From NCBI GenBank assembly GCA_036435485.1, contig CM071597.1, forward strand, positions 177,426,147 through 177,490,146: DNA of 64,000 nucleotides, in the 5' to 3' direction. The stretch comes from Saposhnikovia divaricata (lineage: Eukaryota > Streptophyta > Magnoliopsida > Apiales > Apiaceae). This document shows positions 23,501 through 35,400 of this stretch, piece by piece. Below the pieces are notes generated by a model, which was given only the letters and a program-made list of their open reading frames with translations, searched no databases and was not told where the DNA came from. Position numbers and translations under genes: made by a program. Within the stretch, counting starts at the first letter, position 1. Each line of letters starts with the position of its first letter.

Positions 23501-26046
23501 AGGTAGTCCCTAAGAAAGGAGGAACAACGGTAATTAAGAATGATAAAGATGAATTAATTCCCACTCGAATTGTCACCGGTTGGCGAATGTGCATTGATTA
23601 CCGTAAGTTAAACACTGCCACTAGAAAAGACCATTACCCTCTCCCTTTCATTGATCAGATGTTAGAAAGACTTGCTAAGCATAAGTACTTTTGCTATTTA
23701 GACGGATATTCAGGGTTCTTTCAGATCCCTATACATCCTGATGACCAAGAAAAGACTACATTTACTTGCCCATATGGTACTTTTGCATATCGTAGAGTGC
23801 CTTTTGGATTGTGCAATGCCCCTGCTACTTTTCAGCGTTACATGACTGCCATATTTTCTGATTTCATAGAGTCTATCATGGAAGTATTTATGGATGATTT
23901 CAGTGTTTATGAGTCTGATTTTGATGTATGTCTGCAAAATCTTTCTAAAGTGCTTAAACGTTGTGAAGAGGTGAATTTGGTTTTGAATTGGGAAAAGTGC
24001 CACTTCATGGTAAATGAAGGAGTGGTACTTGGTCACTTGATTTCTGAACGTGGCATCCAGGTTGACAAAGCAAAAATTGAGGTGATTGAGAAGCTTCCTC
24101 CTACTGTTAATGTCAAGGGAGTGAGGAGTTTCCTTGGTCATGCTGGTTTTATCATCGTTTTATAAAAGATTTTTCAAAAATTGCAAAACCCCTCACTCAA
24201 TTGTTGCTTAAGGATGCCACCTTTGTGTTACTGACGCTTGTTTGGAGTCTTTTGACAGGATTAAGGAGGCTTTGATAAGTGCACCAATCATTCAATCTCC
24301 AGATTGGAATCTTTCGTTTGAAATTATGTGTGATGCAAGTGATTATGCTGTTGGAGCAGTTCTCGGTCAAGGGAAAGACAAGGTATTGCACGCCATCTAC
24401 TATGCAAGTAAAACCTTGGATGAAGCTCAAGTCAATTATGCTACTACTGAAAAGGAGCTCATAGCTATGGTCTACGCCCTTGACAAATTCTGAGCATATC
24501 TCATTGGCTCCAAAGTCATTGTTCACACTGATCATTCGGCACTTAAATATCTGTTGGTGAAAAAAGAAGCAAAGCCAAGGCTTATTCGTTGGATTCTGTT
24601 ACTCCAAGAATTTGACTTGGAAATCAAAGATAAGAAGGGTGCTGAGAATGTAGTTGCGGATCATCTCTCACGGTTGCGTTTCAAATCTGATATTGCGTCA
24701 AGTACTCCTATTGATGATTCTTTTCCAGATGATCACCTGTTTTCGGTTGCTACTCAAACTCCATGGTATGCAGATTTTGTAAATTTCTGTGTTAGTGGAT
24801 CCCACCCTCCAGAATTGACTTATCAGCAAAGAAAGCGGTTCTATCATGATGCTAAACAATATTTTTGGGATGACCCTTTCTTGTATCGCAAGTGTGCTGA
24901 TGGAATCTTTCGTAGATGTGTCCCTGAGTTCGAAGTACATGACATTCTCAAGCATTGTCATTCTCTCGCATGTGGAGGGCACCATGGTCCTTCCAAAACT
25001 GCTACTAAAGTACTTCAATCCGGGTTCTTCTGGCCGTCTCTATTTAAGGATGCTCGTGCTTTCTGTTTGGCGTGTGATACATGTCAAAGGACGGGTAATA
25101 TTTCTAAACGCCATGAGATGCCTCAAACCGGTATTCTTGAGGTCGAGATATTTGACGTATGGGGTGTTGATTTTATGGGACCTTTCCCAACTTCTTGTGG
25201 GATGAGATACATCTTAGTTGCTGTCGATTATGTGTCCAAGTGGGTTGAAGCAGTTGGATCAGTTCCAAGGTAGTAATGAAGCTTTTCAAGAATATCATCT
25301 TCCCACGTTTTGGAGTTCCAAGGACAGTGATAAGCGATGGTGGTTCTCATTTTCGCCATCGACAGTTTGAAACTTTGTTGAAGAAATATGGCGTTACTCA
25401 CAAGGTCGCTCTTGCATATCACCCTCAAACAAGCGGCCAAGTGGAGGTTTCCAATCGACAAATCAAAAGTATCTTGGAGAAAATGGTTGCAAAATCGAGA
25501 AAAGATTCGTACTTGAAACTAGATGATGCTTTGTGGGCCTATCGGACGACATATAAGACACCTATTGGAACCACTCCCTATCGGTTGGTTTATGGTAAAG
25601 CATGTCACTTGCCAGTGGAGTTGGAACATCGCGCTTTTTGGGCTATTAAAGAACTCAGTATGGATTTAAAAGCTGCGGGGCAAGCAAGACTTCTTCAACT
25701 TAATGAGTTAGATGAGCTTCGATTTGATGCTTATGAAAATTCTCGGCTTTATAAGGAAAGAACGAAGAAGATGCATGACAAGATGATCCAGAGAAGAGAA
25801 TTTCAGGTTGGTGATAAGGTATTGTTGTTCAATTCCAGACTTCGACTTTTTCCGGGGAAACTCAAATCAAGATGTTCCGGACCTTTTACAGTCACCAAAG
25901 TCAAATTTTATGGTGCTATTGAGATTATGGAACCGGATGGAAGGAAATTTAAGGTTAACGGTCAACGCCTTAAATTATATGTGGATGGTGCATTCGTAGG
26001 AAAGATGGAAGTGATTTATCTTGACAACCCCTCCACAAAGATTTGA
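20584..26046 (+). pseudogene. Athila gag-pol polyprotein gene, broken by stops and frameshifts
   Basis: Gag begins MPRTRSQTKEDQ at 20584, with capsid motifs (LFGFSLRDKAKKWL, WDRFKDYQRACPHHG) and the zinc knuckle CEVCGIQGHYGNDC at about 21530-21575. The protease has CDLGASVSVMP (~22580) and IILGRPFLC. RT shows CIDYRKLN, LDGYSGFFQIPI, FGLCNAPATFQRYM and the catalytic FMDD (~23890). RNase H has DASDYAVGAVL (~24330) and ends VVADHLSRL. Integrase has an HHCC finger (24955-25085), GVDFMGPFP, ISDGGSHF and the Glu of SGQVEVSNRQ. Breaks: TAA at 20671, TAG at 21781, TGA at 24491, one-base deletions in T runs near 24153 and 24226, and a small deletion near 25265 that shifts the integrase frame. All three stops can arise by a single C-to-T change. 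Confidence 0.9.
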
Positions 26047-27905
26047 ACCAGCTAAGTCGAGCCAACGACGTTAAACAAAAGCGCTTCTTGGGAGGCAACC
26101 CATGGATGTTGTGCACCGGCTACATTGGAGGAGGGAGTACTTCTTTCCTTTTCTCTTATATATAATAGAATTGTTTAGTTATTTGTTCATTGAGGACAAT
26201 GAAGCACTTAAGTGTGGGGAGGTGTTCTCGACGTAGTGTATTACATGTTAAAAAAAATTTAAAAAAATTAAAAAATACCAAAAATAATTCTAGCCATGCA
26301 ATTTGATTAGTTGTTGTATTTTTCTTGATACACCCATGCATGCGTAGAATTCTTGTGTTCTTGACGCTTTTGTATGAGAAGTGACGTGCTTTGTTCTTGT
26401 GCACACACTTTCACTAGCAAGTTGAAACTGGTAGACTTAATTGAATGTGGTAAGTGATTAGAATGACATGAATATGTGCAAGATGACTTGGTTTCCATGC
26501 TTTGAGTACAAGTAGGCGCGTTAGAGAGTCTTGTTACTTGGGATTGATTATGTTTTGTCACACCAAGCGAGTTTTGAGCCTATATGCATATCTTTTGCAT
26601 GATTTTTCGTTTGCTTGAGTGTCCGCATGTTGTTTGCATTGCTAGCACTTACTTGAGATCTTTCTTGAAATGCATGACATTACATGATGATGAGATGATA
26701 AAGGCACTTAGGTTTGAGCTCGTATTTCCCATATTTCCACACCTTTTAAACATGATCAATTAGTTAACCCGTTGAGCTTAATCCTATTCTTTTGGTGACA
26801 CACCACATTACTTTGCATTATCCTTTTTATTCTATTGGCCTTACATTGAATTTGAACCTAAATTGTCAAAGGCTAGTATCGTGCTTAAGGGAGTAATAAG
26901 GTGTTCATAAAAGGGGGGTTATTGATGATCATACCATTGAGGAATATTGATTTTGGTTGATGCTTGTTAGTCGAAATTCATAATAATATCTATGGATCAT
27001 TGTGCTTATTCCTTAGCTCTCAGAAAAAAAAAACAGAAAGAAGAAAAAAAAATAGAAAGAAAAAAAAAGAGAAAAAAATAATAAATAAATTTGAGAGCAT
27101 TCTTATGTTTGTATGATCCTTCTTCATTCGACTAGTCAAGTTATTATGTAAGGGTTGTTGAAAAATCCAAGTGTGGGGAAGTATTTGTGGTTTTAATAGA
27201 AAGGGAATTGAATAATGATTATTGTTGGGTACTAGCTTTTGACATTTAACCTGTTTTAGCTTTACTTGACATACCTAGTCCCTGGCCCACGCTACAACCC
27301 GGATAAAGACCTTTTGATTGTCATCAGTGATGTATGTTGTGTTGCGAGTGAGATTGATTGCGAGTGTCAAGTTGTGTTTATGATTTTGTTGGAATTGAGT
27401 GATACACTTAACCTTATTCTTGAGTGAATATTCGTTTTTGAGTGAAAGGTGAGTTATTACTTGTTTTGGCATAGGAGATCCCGGGTTTAGACTTAAAGAT
27501 GTATTTCTTGTGGGCTAAGCATGATTACCAACGATTTTTACACTTGACATTAATTTTTATGACCTTCTGCATGTTAGTTGAGTAGACTACGTGAATACTT
27601 GCACTTTCGACACCAAGACATCGTATGTTTACTTTGATTCTTAAGTTGATGTGGCATGAGAGGACTTGTGTGTGTGGTGTTGTGTTAGCATTGATCTTTT
27701 GCATGGTTAGATGAATTTTGTGGGTATATTCACTATAAACCCTCACGAGACCTTACTCGTCCACTAGGGCTACCTAGGGGTTTAAAGGGATTGTTGCATA
27801 TGCCAAATGCAACCGTGATCACCTACGGAAGTGGTACTAATTAGTTAGTATAATTATTATGTTAGTTTGCACGAGGACGCGCAAAGTGCTAAGTGTGGGA
27901 ATATT
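26047..27905 (+). other. Athila 3' noncoding region with three polypurine-like motifs
   Basis: No long reading frame, so the env-like gene known from some Athila elements is absent. The conserved block GCGCTTCTTGGGAGGCAACC (26081-26100) follows the integrase stop. Polypurine-like motifs AAGTGTGGGG occur at about 26211 and 27169, and AAGTGTGGGA at about 27889 just before the 3' LTR; the last is in position to prime plus-strand synthesis. Segment 27715-27845 is shared, inverted, with 11870-12000 of the non-autonomous element. Confidence 0.75.
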
Positions 27906-29311
27906 TGATAGAGTGTATTTTATATATACTTTATAGGATTTTGTTCCCACATTTTCGGTGCTTTTGCGAATAATCGTGTGGATTTAATTAGTGTTTGATG
28001 TGTTTTATGAAAGGAAATAAATAATTGCCATGTTGGAATAATCGAGCATTATTCAATGATTTTATGGTGTTTTTTAACTCGAAGGAATGATTTTATGAAG
28101 TTACGAGAGGAAATGTGAATTTGTGGATCGTTTCTAAGCATTTTGGAGCAAAATATAGTGATGATCAGGAGCTACGGGGCGCTACAGCACTTGCAGAGGT
28201 GCAATAGCGCTTCAACCGTGCAAAAATCAGAATGAACAGAACGTACCAGGCGCTATAGCGCTCCAAAACGGCGCAACAGCGCGTGTGAACAGTAACGCAA
28301 GGCGCTGTAGCGCGAGACAAGTGCAACAGCGCGCTAGCGCTACCAGACTTGGCGCAACAACGCTTGTGCAAGGCGCAACAGCGCCCGTGTGTGACTGGTT
28401 TGTGCGGAATTTCAAGAAAAAAATAGAATTTTATTCCTTTTTTCCTACTTGTAATATAATTCTAATTACCTCCAGCTGGGCCTATTTATTTAAGGCAATT
28501 ACTTAGACTTATAGCACTATAAAAACACATCTAGGGTATTATTTTAGGATCTCTCTTTACATACGTTATTTCAAGCTAGGTTTTATTTCTCTTCTTGATC
28601 TTTGTAAGCTATAATTAAATCTTAGATCTTTTGTTCTCCATTATTATCAAGTTTAAGGTATTTCTAGTCTTCTCTCTCATTATTACATGTTTAATATGGC
28701 TTTCTTCTTTATTATTATTATTGTTAGTTTTTATTCTACCATGAGTGAGTAGTTTAATTCTAGGGTATTAAGGGGAGCCATGTTTGCACCATGATTTGGG
28801 CTTAATTTGATTAGTGAATTGATGGGTAGAGAGTAATTCTGACTGATATGTTTTAATTCTTAATTTGTGTAATTGCGCAATATCATGGATTAACTGATTG
28901 CAATAGGAGTAATAGATCGGAAGATTTTTACTACTAGAGGCTTACATACAATTAGCGGAATTGAAGGTGAGTGTGGAAACATCATCAGATTTCTGAGAGT
29001 GTTAATGCTTGAAAAAGATTAACCATTATTTTAATTACTTTATCCCATTAAAAAGCTATACCTTTGTGATTTGTTTGGTGTAAGCATGGTGAACCTGAAT
29101 TGCCCTAGATCCCATCATTAATTGATTTAAAAACTTTGTTAAATTTGCTTTAGTGGTTAATAAAATTCTCAACTAATCGTTTGTGACTAGAAACAATTGA
29201 TAATAATTGAATTGAAACTGAAACTGTCTTCTTGAGGAATCGACCCGAATTTGCAAGTATCTACTACAATTGATACCGTGCGCTTGCGGTTATACGTAAT
29301 TTAACACATCA
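27906..29311 (+). repeat. Athila 3' LTR
   Basis: 1406 bp, same length as the 5' LTR and about 99% identical by eye. It ends TTTAACACATCA and is followed by the target duplication CTTTC. Confidence 0.95.
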
Positions 29312-29316
29312 CTTTC

Positions 29317-29818
29317 CTACTAGATGGACTATCTAGCAGCTTACACAGAGAAGATATAAGAGAGAGAAGAGAGAGTTGTGTGTTGAGGTGTGTTTTGAAA
29401 TGAAATACAACATGCCTATTTATAGGTTTTAGAAAGTCACTATTTGACAATATTTCAAAAACCCACAAATAGTAACCGAGCACTATTCCAACAACCCCCA
29501 AATACTAACTGGGCACTATTACACCAACCCCAAATAGTAATCGTGCATAGTAACTTTGCATAGTAACTGCGCATAGTAATTTCATTTTTGTATCTCTTGG
29601 GCTTCTTTCTTCTGTTTTATTCTGCTGTTTTAATTCATCTCTTGAAATATTATGTCTGTCCTTGATCGTCAATAGGCTTTGGCAATTCTTTCTGTAAATT
29701 AATGTGTTGATCCTTCTCGTATGTGCTGACACTTAGTGCGCTGGTCTAGTTCACAAGTGACTAGCACTGATCTTGATCTTCACACCTTCGTTACATTCCA
29801 ATTGATTAGCCTGCAACA
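29317..29818 (-). repeat. SIRE-type Copia 5' LTR, part 2
   Basis: Resumes the Copia LTR directly after the Athila insertion (CTACTAGATGGACTATCTAGC). It matches 719-956 of the left copy but has about three instead of four ~33-bp CCCCAAATAGTAA units. The remaining 278 bp have no counterpart in the window. The end at GCCTGCAACA is chosen because it mirrors the TGTTAGG start and is followed by GTATC, close to the left flank GTATT. Confidence 0.65.
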
Positions 29819-29900
29819 GTATCTTCAAATTATATATAAATACATGGATCTTTTGGCCCTTCAACTGAATCATCTGTACATCTTATTCTGTCACTGAGGC

Positions 29901-30424
29901 TAGGGGTGAGCACGGTTTACCGAAAACCGGTTAAACTGACTAAACCGAAAGTTTAGGTTTTTTTTCGATTTGGGTTGGTTATGGTTTTAAATTTTTAAAA
30001 ACCGAAAATTTTGGGTTGGTTTTGGTTTTACTAATTTTCCACCCGATTTAACCAACCCGACCATTAAGATTAGAGAGCTACATTTGATATCTGGTGCTTT
30101 AGACTTTTTTATTTTTAACTAAGACTTTGGTGAACTTAATGTATGATCCTTTGGAAATATTTGAAGATTTTGTAATTTATTTTATAACTGCTTTGATGAA
30201 ACTTCATGCTACTATTGGTTCACACATGTTGTTGCCTCTTTTTTATTATTTAATAATGGTTTTAAACCGAAACCGATCAAACCAAACCGTTATAATTAGG
30301 TTGATTTTTTTTAAATGTTATGGTTTATGGTTTGGTTATGGTTTGAAAAATTAAAAACCCGAAATTTATGGTTTGGATGGTTTGGCGGTCCTAAACCACC
30401 CAAACCACCCGATGCTCACCCCTA
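29901..30424. mobile_element. hAT-type non-autonomous element (MITE), 524 bp
   Basis: Perfect terminal inverted repeats TAGGGGTGAGCA / TGCTCACCCCTA and a perfect 8-bp target-site duplication ACTGAGGC (29893-29900, 30425-30432). The 8-bp duplication and TAGGGGTG ends are diagnostic of the hAT superfamily. The interior has many AAACCG, CGGTTT and GGTTTGG words in both orientations, as in subterminal transposase-binding repeats, and no transposase frame. Confidence 0.93.
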
Positions 30425-30432
30425 ACTGAGGC

Positions 30433-32451
30433 TTGATCATGTTAATGAACTTATTTCAGCGACTTGATCCTTGTTGGTGCCTGTTCTTCAAATTTCACGA
30501 TCCCAGTATAGAGTTAATATTATTTATCTTTTATCCTAGTTGAGTTATATATGTCCTCTATTACATATTATATTACATTATGCTTTACAGTATTCGATAG
30601 AGAAAAAAAGGACGAATTGTAAACAATTTTTAGTTGTCATTTTACCTAAAAATAAACTTACTTATATATGTAACTAATATTTAATATTGAAATAATAATT
30701 ATAAAGCTTAAATAAAGCTTAATAATTTTTTAAATAAATAAATAAATAAAATTTAATTCATATTTATTAGCTATAATTAATGACTAATTAATATGTCATT
30801 AAGAGCTATTTAATGCAAGAATATAATTTTAATAAAAAAATCAAAAAAAGAAAATTCAAGAAAAATATGTTGAACGCTTCTGGTAACTTTCCGATCTCCT
30901 ATCATTATAATAAAATATAGATAGTTGCATGTAATTATTATAATTGCATCCGAGTTGAATTTCGGAGAGAAGTGAAGAAAACGGAAAAGAAATTTTCAAA
31001 ATTTTCTTTCGAAGTTGTGCTCCCTAATTTTTTGACAAGAGAAGAAATGATTGAGCGAGAAAATTTTCAAAAATTTCTCTCCAAAAATTTCTTCCCAAAA
31101 ATGGGATGCTTAGAAAAGAAACTCTCACATACCTTTTTAAAATATTCCCTCCATGTCACATTTTCAAAATTTTCTCTCATGTTATACAAAAAATCTTAGG
31201 AGCATGCTAAAGATTGGAGCATAGTGTAAGACAAAAATAGTCTTTTAAGTTTATATTCATAAAATTGTATTTTGAAAAATAAAACATAATTGTATATTAT
31301 CAAACCTAAATAAACAAATGAAAACACAAGCTACATAATATATTTCAACAAGCATCCTCGTAGATTATCAGAGAGCTTCTCTGAAGTTTGGCAACAGTAA
31401 CTTCAACTTTTCAACAACTAGAAGAAATACAACAGAAACAAATGGTCAAAAATCCCCTCCCCTAAAACCTCATTTTTCTTCTTATTCTTTTCGATTTTTT
31501 TTTTTTTTTTTTATATATTTTGGATCTTTCCTATTTAACTGCTTTTGGATAATAATATTTTACCCTGTATTGCTATTGGCACACTGGGACTGGTATCTAT
31601 GAGGCAGGCAGCAAACAGGTATCAGTCAAGTCTGTGTAATCTGTCTAGTCAGTCACTGATTGCAGGTCCAGGACCGGTTCCCCTGCATGTAACCCGAGAT
31701 TGTAAGAACATTGTGATTTCAGCATAGGTATTATATTTATAAGTAAAATATCATTAAAACATCTCTTTTCCAGCATCACCAGGAAGGTGAATCACAGGCC
31801 TATTTTACATTTTCTGCTAGCTAAATGCTACGCTGTGAAGCTTTAGAAAGTTCTGTTTTACTTAACAAAAAAAAAGTTCTGTTTTATTTTCATTTTCCTA
31901 GATCTAGGGTATAAAATGGCTAATTTGAAATAGACATAGGCCATGCATAACATTTCATTGTAACAGAAAACACTGATGACCAGCATCAAGATTAACTTAC
32001 AGGTTCGGCCACCAACAATGGAGAGCTAGAGATCACTTAAAATCATATACACCGGACATTTCAATTGCTGGCCTCGTAGTTCTACTCTGGAAGTCTTACA
32101 AGCTATATTTCAGACAAAATTTCAAGGGAGAAGACAACTAGGTTTTGAGCAGTCAGGTTGGCCAGACACTAATGCTTACATTGACAAATCACAGATTGTA
32201 CTAGGATGGCGAGGTGAGAGTTTTCTCCTACCCGAAAGCAAAGAACCCCTTAATAGCAGTATCATGCGGAGAGCTTTACAAGAAAAGAGTTCCAGCATAT
32301 ATGTTCTTTCATAATGACCAAAAGCAATTACAAGCAGAAAGTGAATACTTTAGCAAGTACTTCTGAGTATGATATTTTCTACTATTCTATGGCAAGTACT
32401 TTTGAGTATAACCTACTAGTTAATCAACTGAAAACCAAAGATAAGAATAGA
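30433..32451. other. Intergenic region, no gene recognised
   Basis: AT-rich spacer between the mobile elements and the beta-amylase gene. It has a poly-T run (31496-31511) and a slightly GC-richer patch at 31560-31720 that matches nothing I recognise. The part nearest 32451 is probably the 3' untranslated region of the amylase gene. Confidence 0.5.
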
Positions 32452-35400
32452 TTAGATATTACCATGCATTCCCCGGACAAATCGTTCGAACTCTGTTAGA
32501 TTGTGTTTTTCTAGTAGCAAGGGGCTAAGCCGGAGGTAGGTAAAGGCAGATAAATGCCTCCCATATGGATCATTTAGGGGCTTGGCATTTTCCAATATTT
32601 TGTTATATCCTTCTCTATCATGGCACGAAAGAGCATTCTCACTTGCAACGGGTATATCAACATCCCATGCAGCATTTAATACCTATGTATAAGTCAAACA
32701 TCCACAATAAGTTTATTTAGCACAAATGTATGTTCATTACATATGCAAGTCTATCTTAGTTATGTTTATGTTTGTGGTGCTCAGGTATAATAAATTGTTA
32801 GTGCTATTTTTTGCTGGAAAATATAGTAAATGAAAATAGTACGAAATGATCAGTGGACAGTGAAAGATATTTAATTTGTCTTAACAAAATAAAGGTTGCA
32901 ACTAACGAAGTATATATATATTTTTATACTCTTTAGCTGGTGACATAAGATATCATCAGAACTTCACTTGCTGAAGTACGAAAATTGCAAGATGCCTATG
33001 TAAAAAAAAAATGTTGAAATTCCGAAGGATAAAGATGTTTCACAGGAGAGTTAATGCATCTAGGGAAGCATATTGTAGTAACTACCTGCCAAACTAATCC
33101 CTCAGGGTCCGCAAGTGCCTCTGGAAAGTCTTCGTGTTGGTCTAGTGTACGCAGTTCAACACATGTAAAGTTTAAGGCAGCACCATGCTTCTTTAACATT
33201 GATGCTATTGGAGCATAACCATCCCGGTTACAGGGGTTGTAAAACCCAGCAGTTAATTCTGCAGCATGACTGGCTGTCTTGTACCACCAATGAATACCTG
33301 ATAGCTGCTCAGTGACGGTAATGTAGTCAAATAAGTATACCCTCATTTGAGACCTCGTTTCTGAGAAGGAATTAACATTGCTATGAACAACAAGCTCATG
33401 AAAAAGAATACTCACCTTTGCAGCAATTGGAGTTCCTTCAAATGCCAGGTTTGCCAGTGCAAGTACACGATCACCGTGGTCGACAAGAACCTGAGAATAC
33501 CAGTTAAGGAAGAATCTTCCGTAGTAGCTATCATAATCTCCTCCATCACAAAAGAACCTGGTTTCATGTGGGCTGGAATTGTAAGATCCTGCATTATCTG
33601 GACCCTTGCCCCAAAATGCAAGTTTTCTTGCTTCTGCTGTCCTCTCCAGACTCTTCATCAAATACTGATCATAACACTGCCAGTGCACATAAAGAAGTTT
33701 TGTTCATGATAAAGGATTCTCATTGACTATCATCAACTTCGAGGAACAAACCCAAGTTTTTTCTTTTGCTTATTATTAAAAAAAAACCTTTAATTTAAAC
33801 AGTTACCTGAAATTCACCGATGCCAGGATATTTCCAACCATGCTTTGCTGGATATGATGGGTATCGTAACTCTCCGCATGGACCTAGTCCAATTTCGATC
33901 TCAGATATGATCCCTCCAGCAAAGAACTCATCAAATTCTACTCGAAAGCTTCTCATGTAATCAAAGTAAACCTGCATTAATTTACAACAGAATGATACAC
34001 TAGACAACCATAAGACCTAAACATTATGCTACAAATAAATTAACAGTTTAAATTAATCTGAAACGGGAGGTAAACACATATTTACAACAACTGTTTAACT
34101 CAAAACTAAAATTCTATAGAAGGGAAGTGCATCAAATGAAGTAAAATTTATTAGGTGATATTATATTGAACTTGACTAACAAATTGAAGACCTCCAAAAT
34201 CTTTAGAAAAAGAAATGAACTTAGTAGCAGAGTGAATATACCACAAAACCACTGCTTACCAAAAAATTGCAAGAACGCAACAGGAGAGAACAAATTCTAC
34301 AGGGATTACAAAGTGTTATACCTCAACAGCGGTCCGACCTCTAAAAACTCTTTCCTTGTCAACTCCCCAAGTGAGGCATTCAGAGTTGCTCGTTCCATCT
34401 TTATTCCTGAAATATATGTCTGGATTGCCTTGACCAATTTCTGTCACCCATTGCGGAAGTGGAATATGAACATTATCACCGACATTGCCTCCACATTCAT
34501 GAAATGACATAACAGCCTGTACATTACTTTAATTTAGACCATTAGTAAATGGTCGAGTACAGCAAAGAGTTCAATATTTAAACAAAAACATAATAGCGTA
34601 TGCACACTAAGAATATTAAAATGCTTGTACTAATAAGTGTGAAAATAGTGAACAGCAGCTGGAAATACAACCGAAACAAGCTTTCTGCGGTAATAACTCA
34701 ACAACAGTTAAAGATAGCAGTTTTGGTCTTCACGCATACGTGGAACAAAAAGTAAAGGGTATACTTGCTACAATAATGTAATTTAAACCTATACACCTAA
34801 AGAAACCATATTCATGTGCAAAAGAACAGGAGTAACTCGATCCACAAGAGGCATGTCTATATTTTATGCCCTACACACCTGTATCTTGAGCTTAAGATCC
34901 CGTACAATCTGGAAAAGCTTCTTGTAGCCATTCCAGTTATATTGTTGAGGAGCATGAGCTTCCACTATGCCCCACCAGCAGTCAACCATAACCCCATCGA
35001 CATTTTGTGACTTCAAGATTTTTAATTGATTTAGCAGATCATCGGCATTAACCAGTTCACACTCCAGATTAATGATTTCAAGCTGTCATGCAGTAGAAGA
35101 AAAGCGAATATCAATCATACAACTTACAATACAAAAGATTTTCAACGTAAGATGGAGCAAATTGAAGAAACCTCACTGGTAACATAACATAAACAGGAAC
35201 ATATGGGGTGCCAGAAAAATCCCGCTCCTGCAACTTTTAAGAAGTATAAAAAACCTATTAGTGATACAGACTTTTCAGGGTGATGGTAAGCCTGTTAGAA
35301 ATATATAAATTTTAAGAAGACATTATCTATCAACAAGGCTGCCCGTAAGACATTATCTTTCAAGAAGGCGGTAAGTAAGATATAAATGCAGTAAGTAAAC

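Larger units (their letters stand above)
19041..29311 (+). mobile_element. Gypsy/Athila LTR retrotransposon, near full length
   Basis: 10,271 bp with two 1406-bp LTRs (19041-20446, 27906-29311), a tRNA-Asp primer site, gag-pol in Gypsy order (protease, RT, RNase H, integrase) and a perfect 5-bp duplication CTTTC (19036-19040, 29312-29316). It sits in the Copia 5' LTR. By eye the two LTRs differ at about 14 positions (~1%), so insertion is recent; at a commonly used plant rate of 1.3e-8 substitutions per site per year that is of the order of 0.4 My (inference). Despite this the coding region has three nonsense changes and several frame breaks. Between the integrase end and the 3' LTR there is 1.9 kb without an env-like frame. 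Confidence 0.93.
386..29818 (-). mobile_element. Copia/SIRE-type LTR retrotransposon, old, hosting nested insertions
   Basis: A minus-strand Copia element reconstructed across later insertions. The 5' LTR is on the right (18726-19040, resuming at 29317-29818) and an LTR copy in the same orientation is on the left (386-957). The plus-strand LTR begins TGTTAGG and ends GCAACA. Next to 18726 the sequence CTCTAATACCA is the complement of a degenerate initiator-Met tRNA primer site. Gag and pol pieces run right to left in the order protease, integrase, reverse transcriptase, which is the Copia order. A long Gag with a coiled-coil-like segment and two zinc-knuckle regions points to the SIRE lineage (family knowledge). 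After removing the insertions about 11.3 kb remains. The 3' end (RNase H end, part of the left LTR) is missing. The left copy could instead be an independent LTR, but orientation and a 4/5 TSD match favour one element. Confidence 0.7.

Noticed and set aside
30972..31199. 75-codon frame with Lys/Phe-rich translation
   Set aside because: Composed of degenerate AAATTTTC-like repeats, no motif, no splice context; looks like chance in AT-rich DNA.
31545..31727. 60-codon frame in a GC-richer patch left of the beta-amylase gene
   Set aside because: No recognisable motif on either strand and no splice partners; more likely spacer or untranslated sequence.
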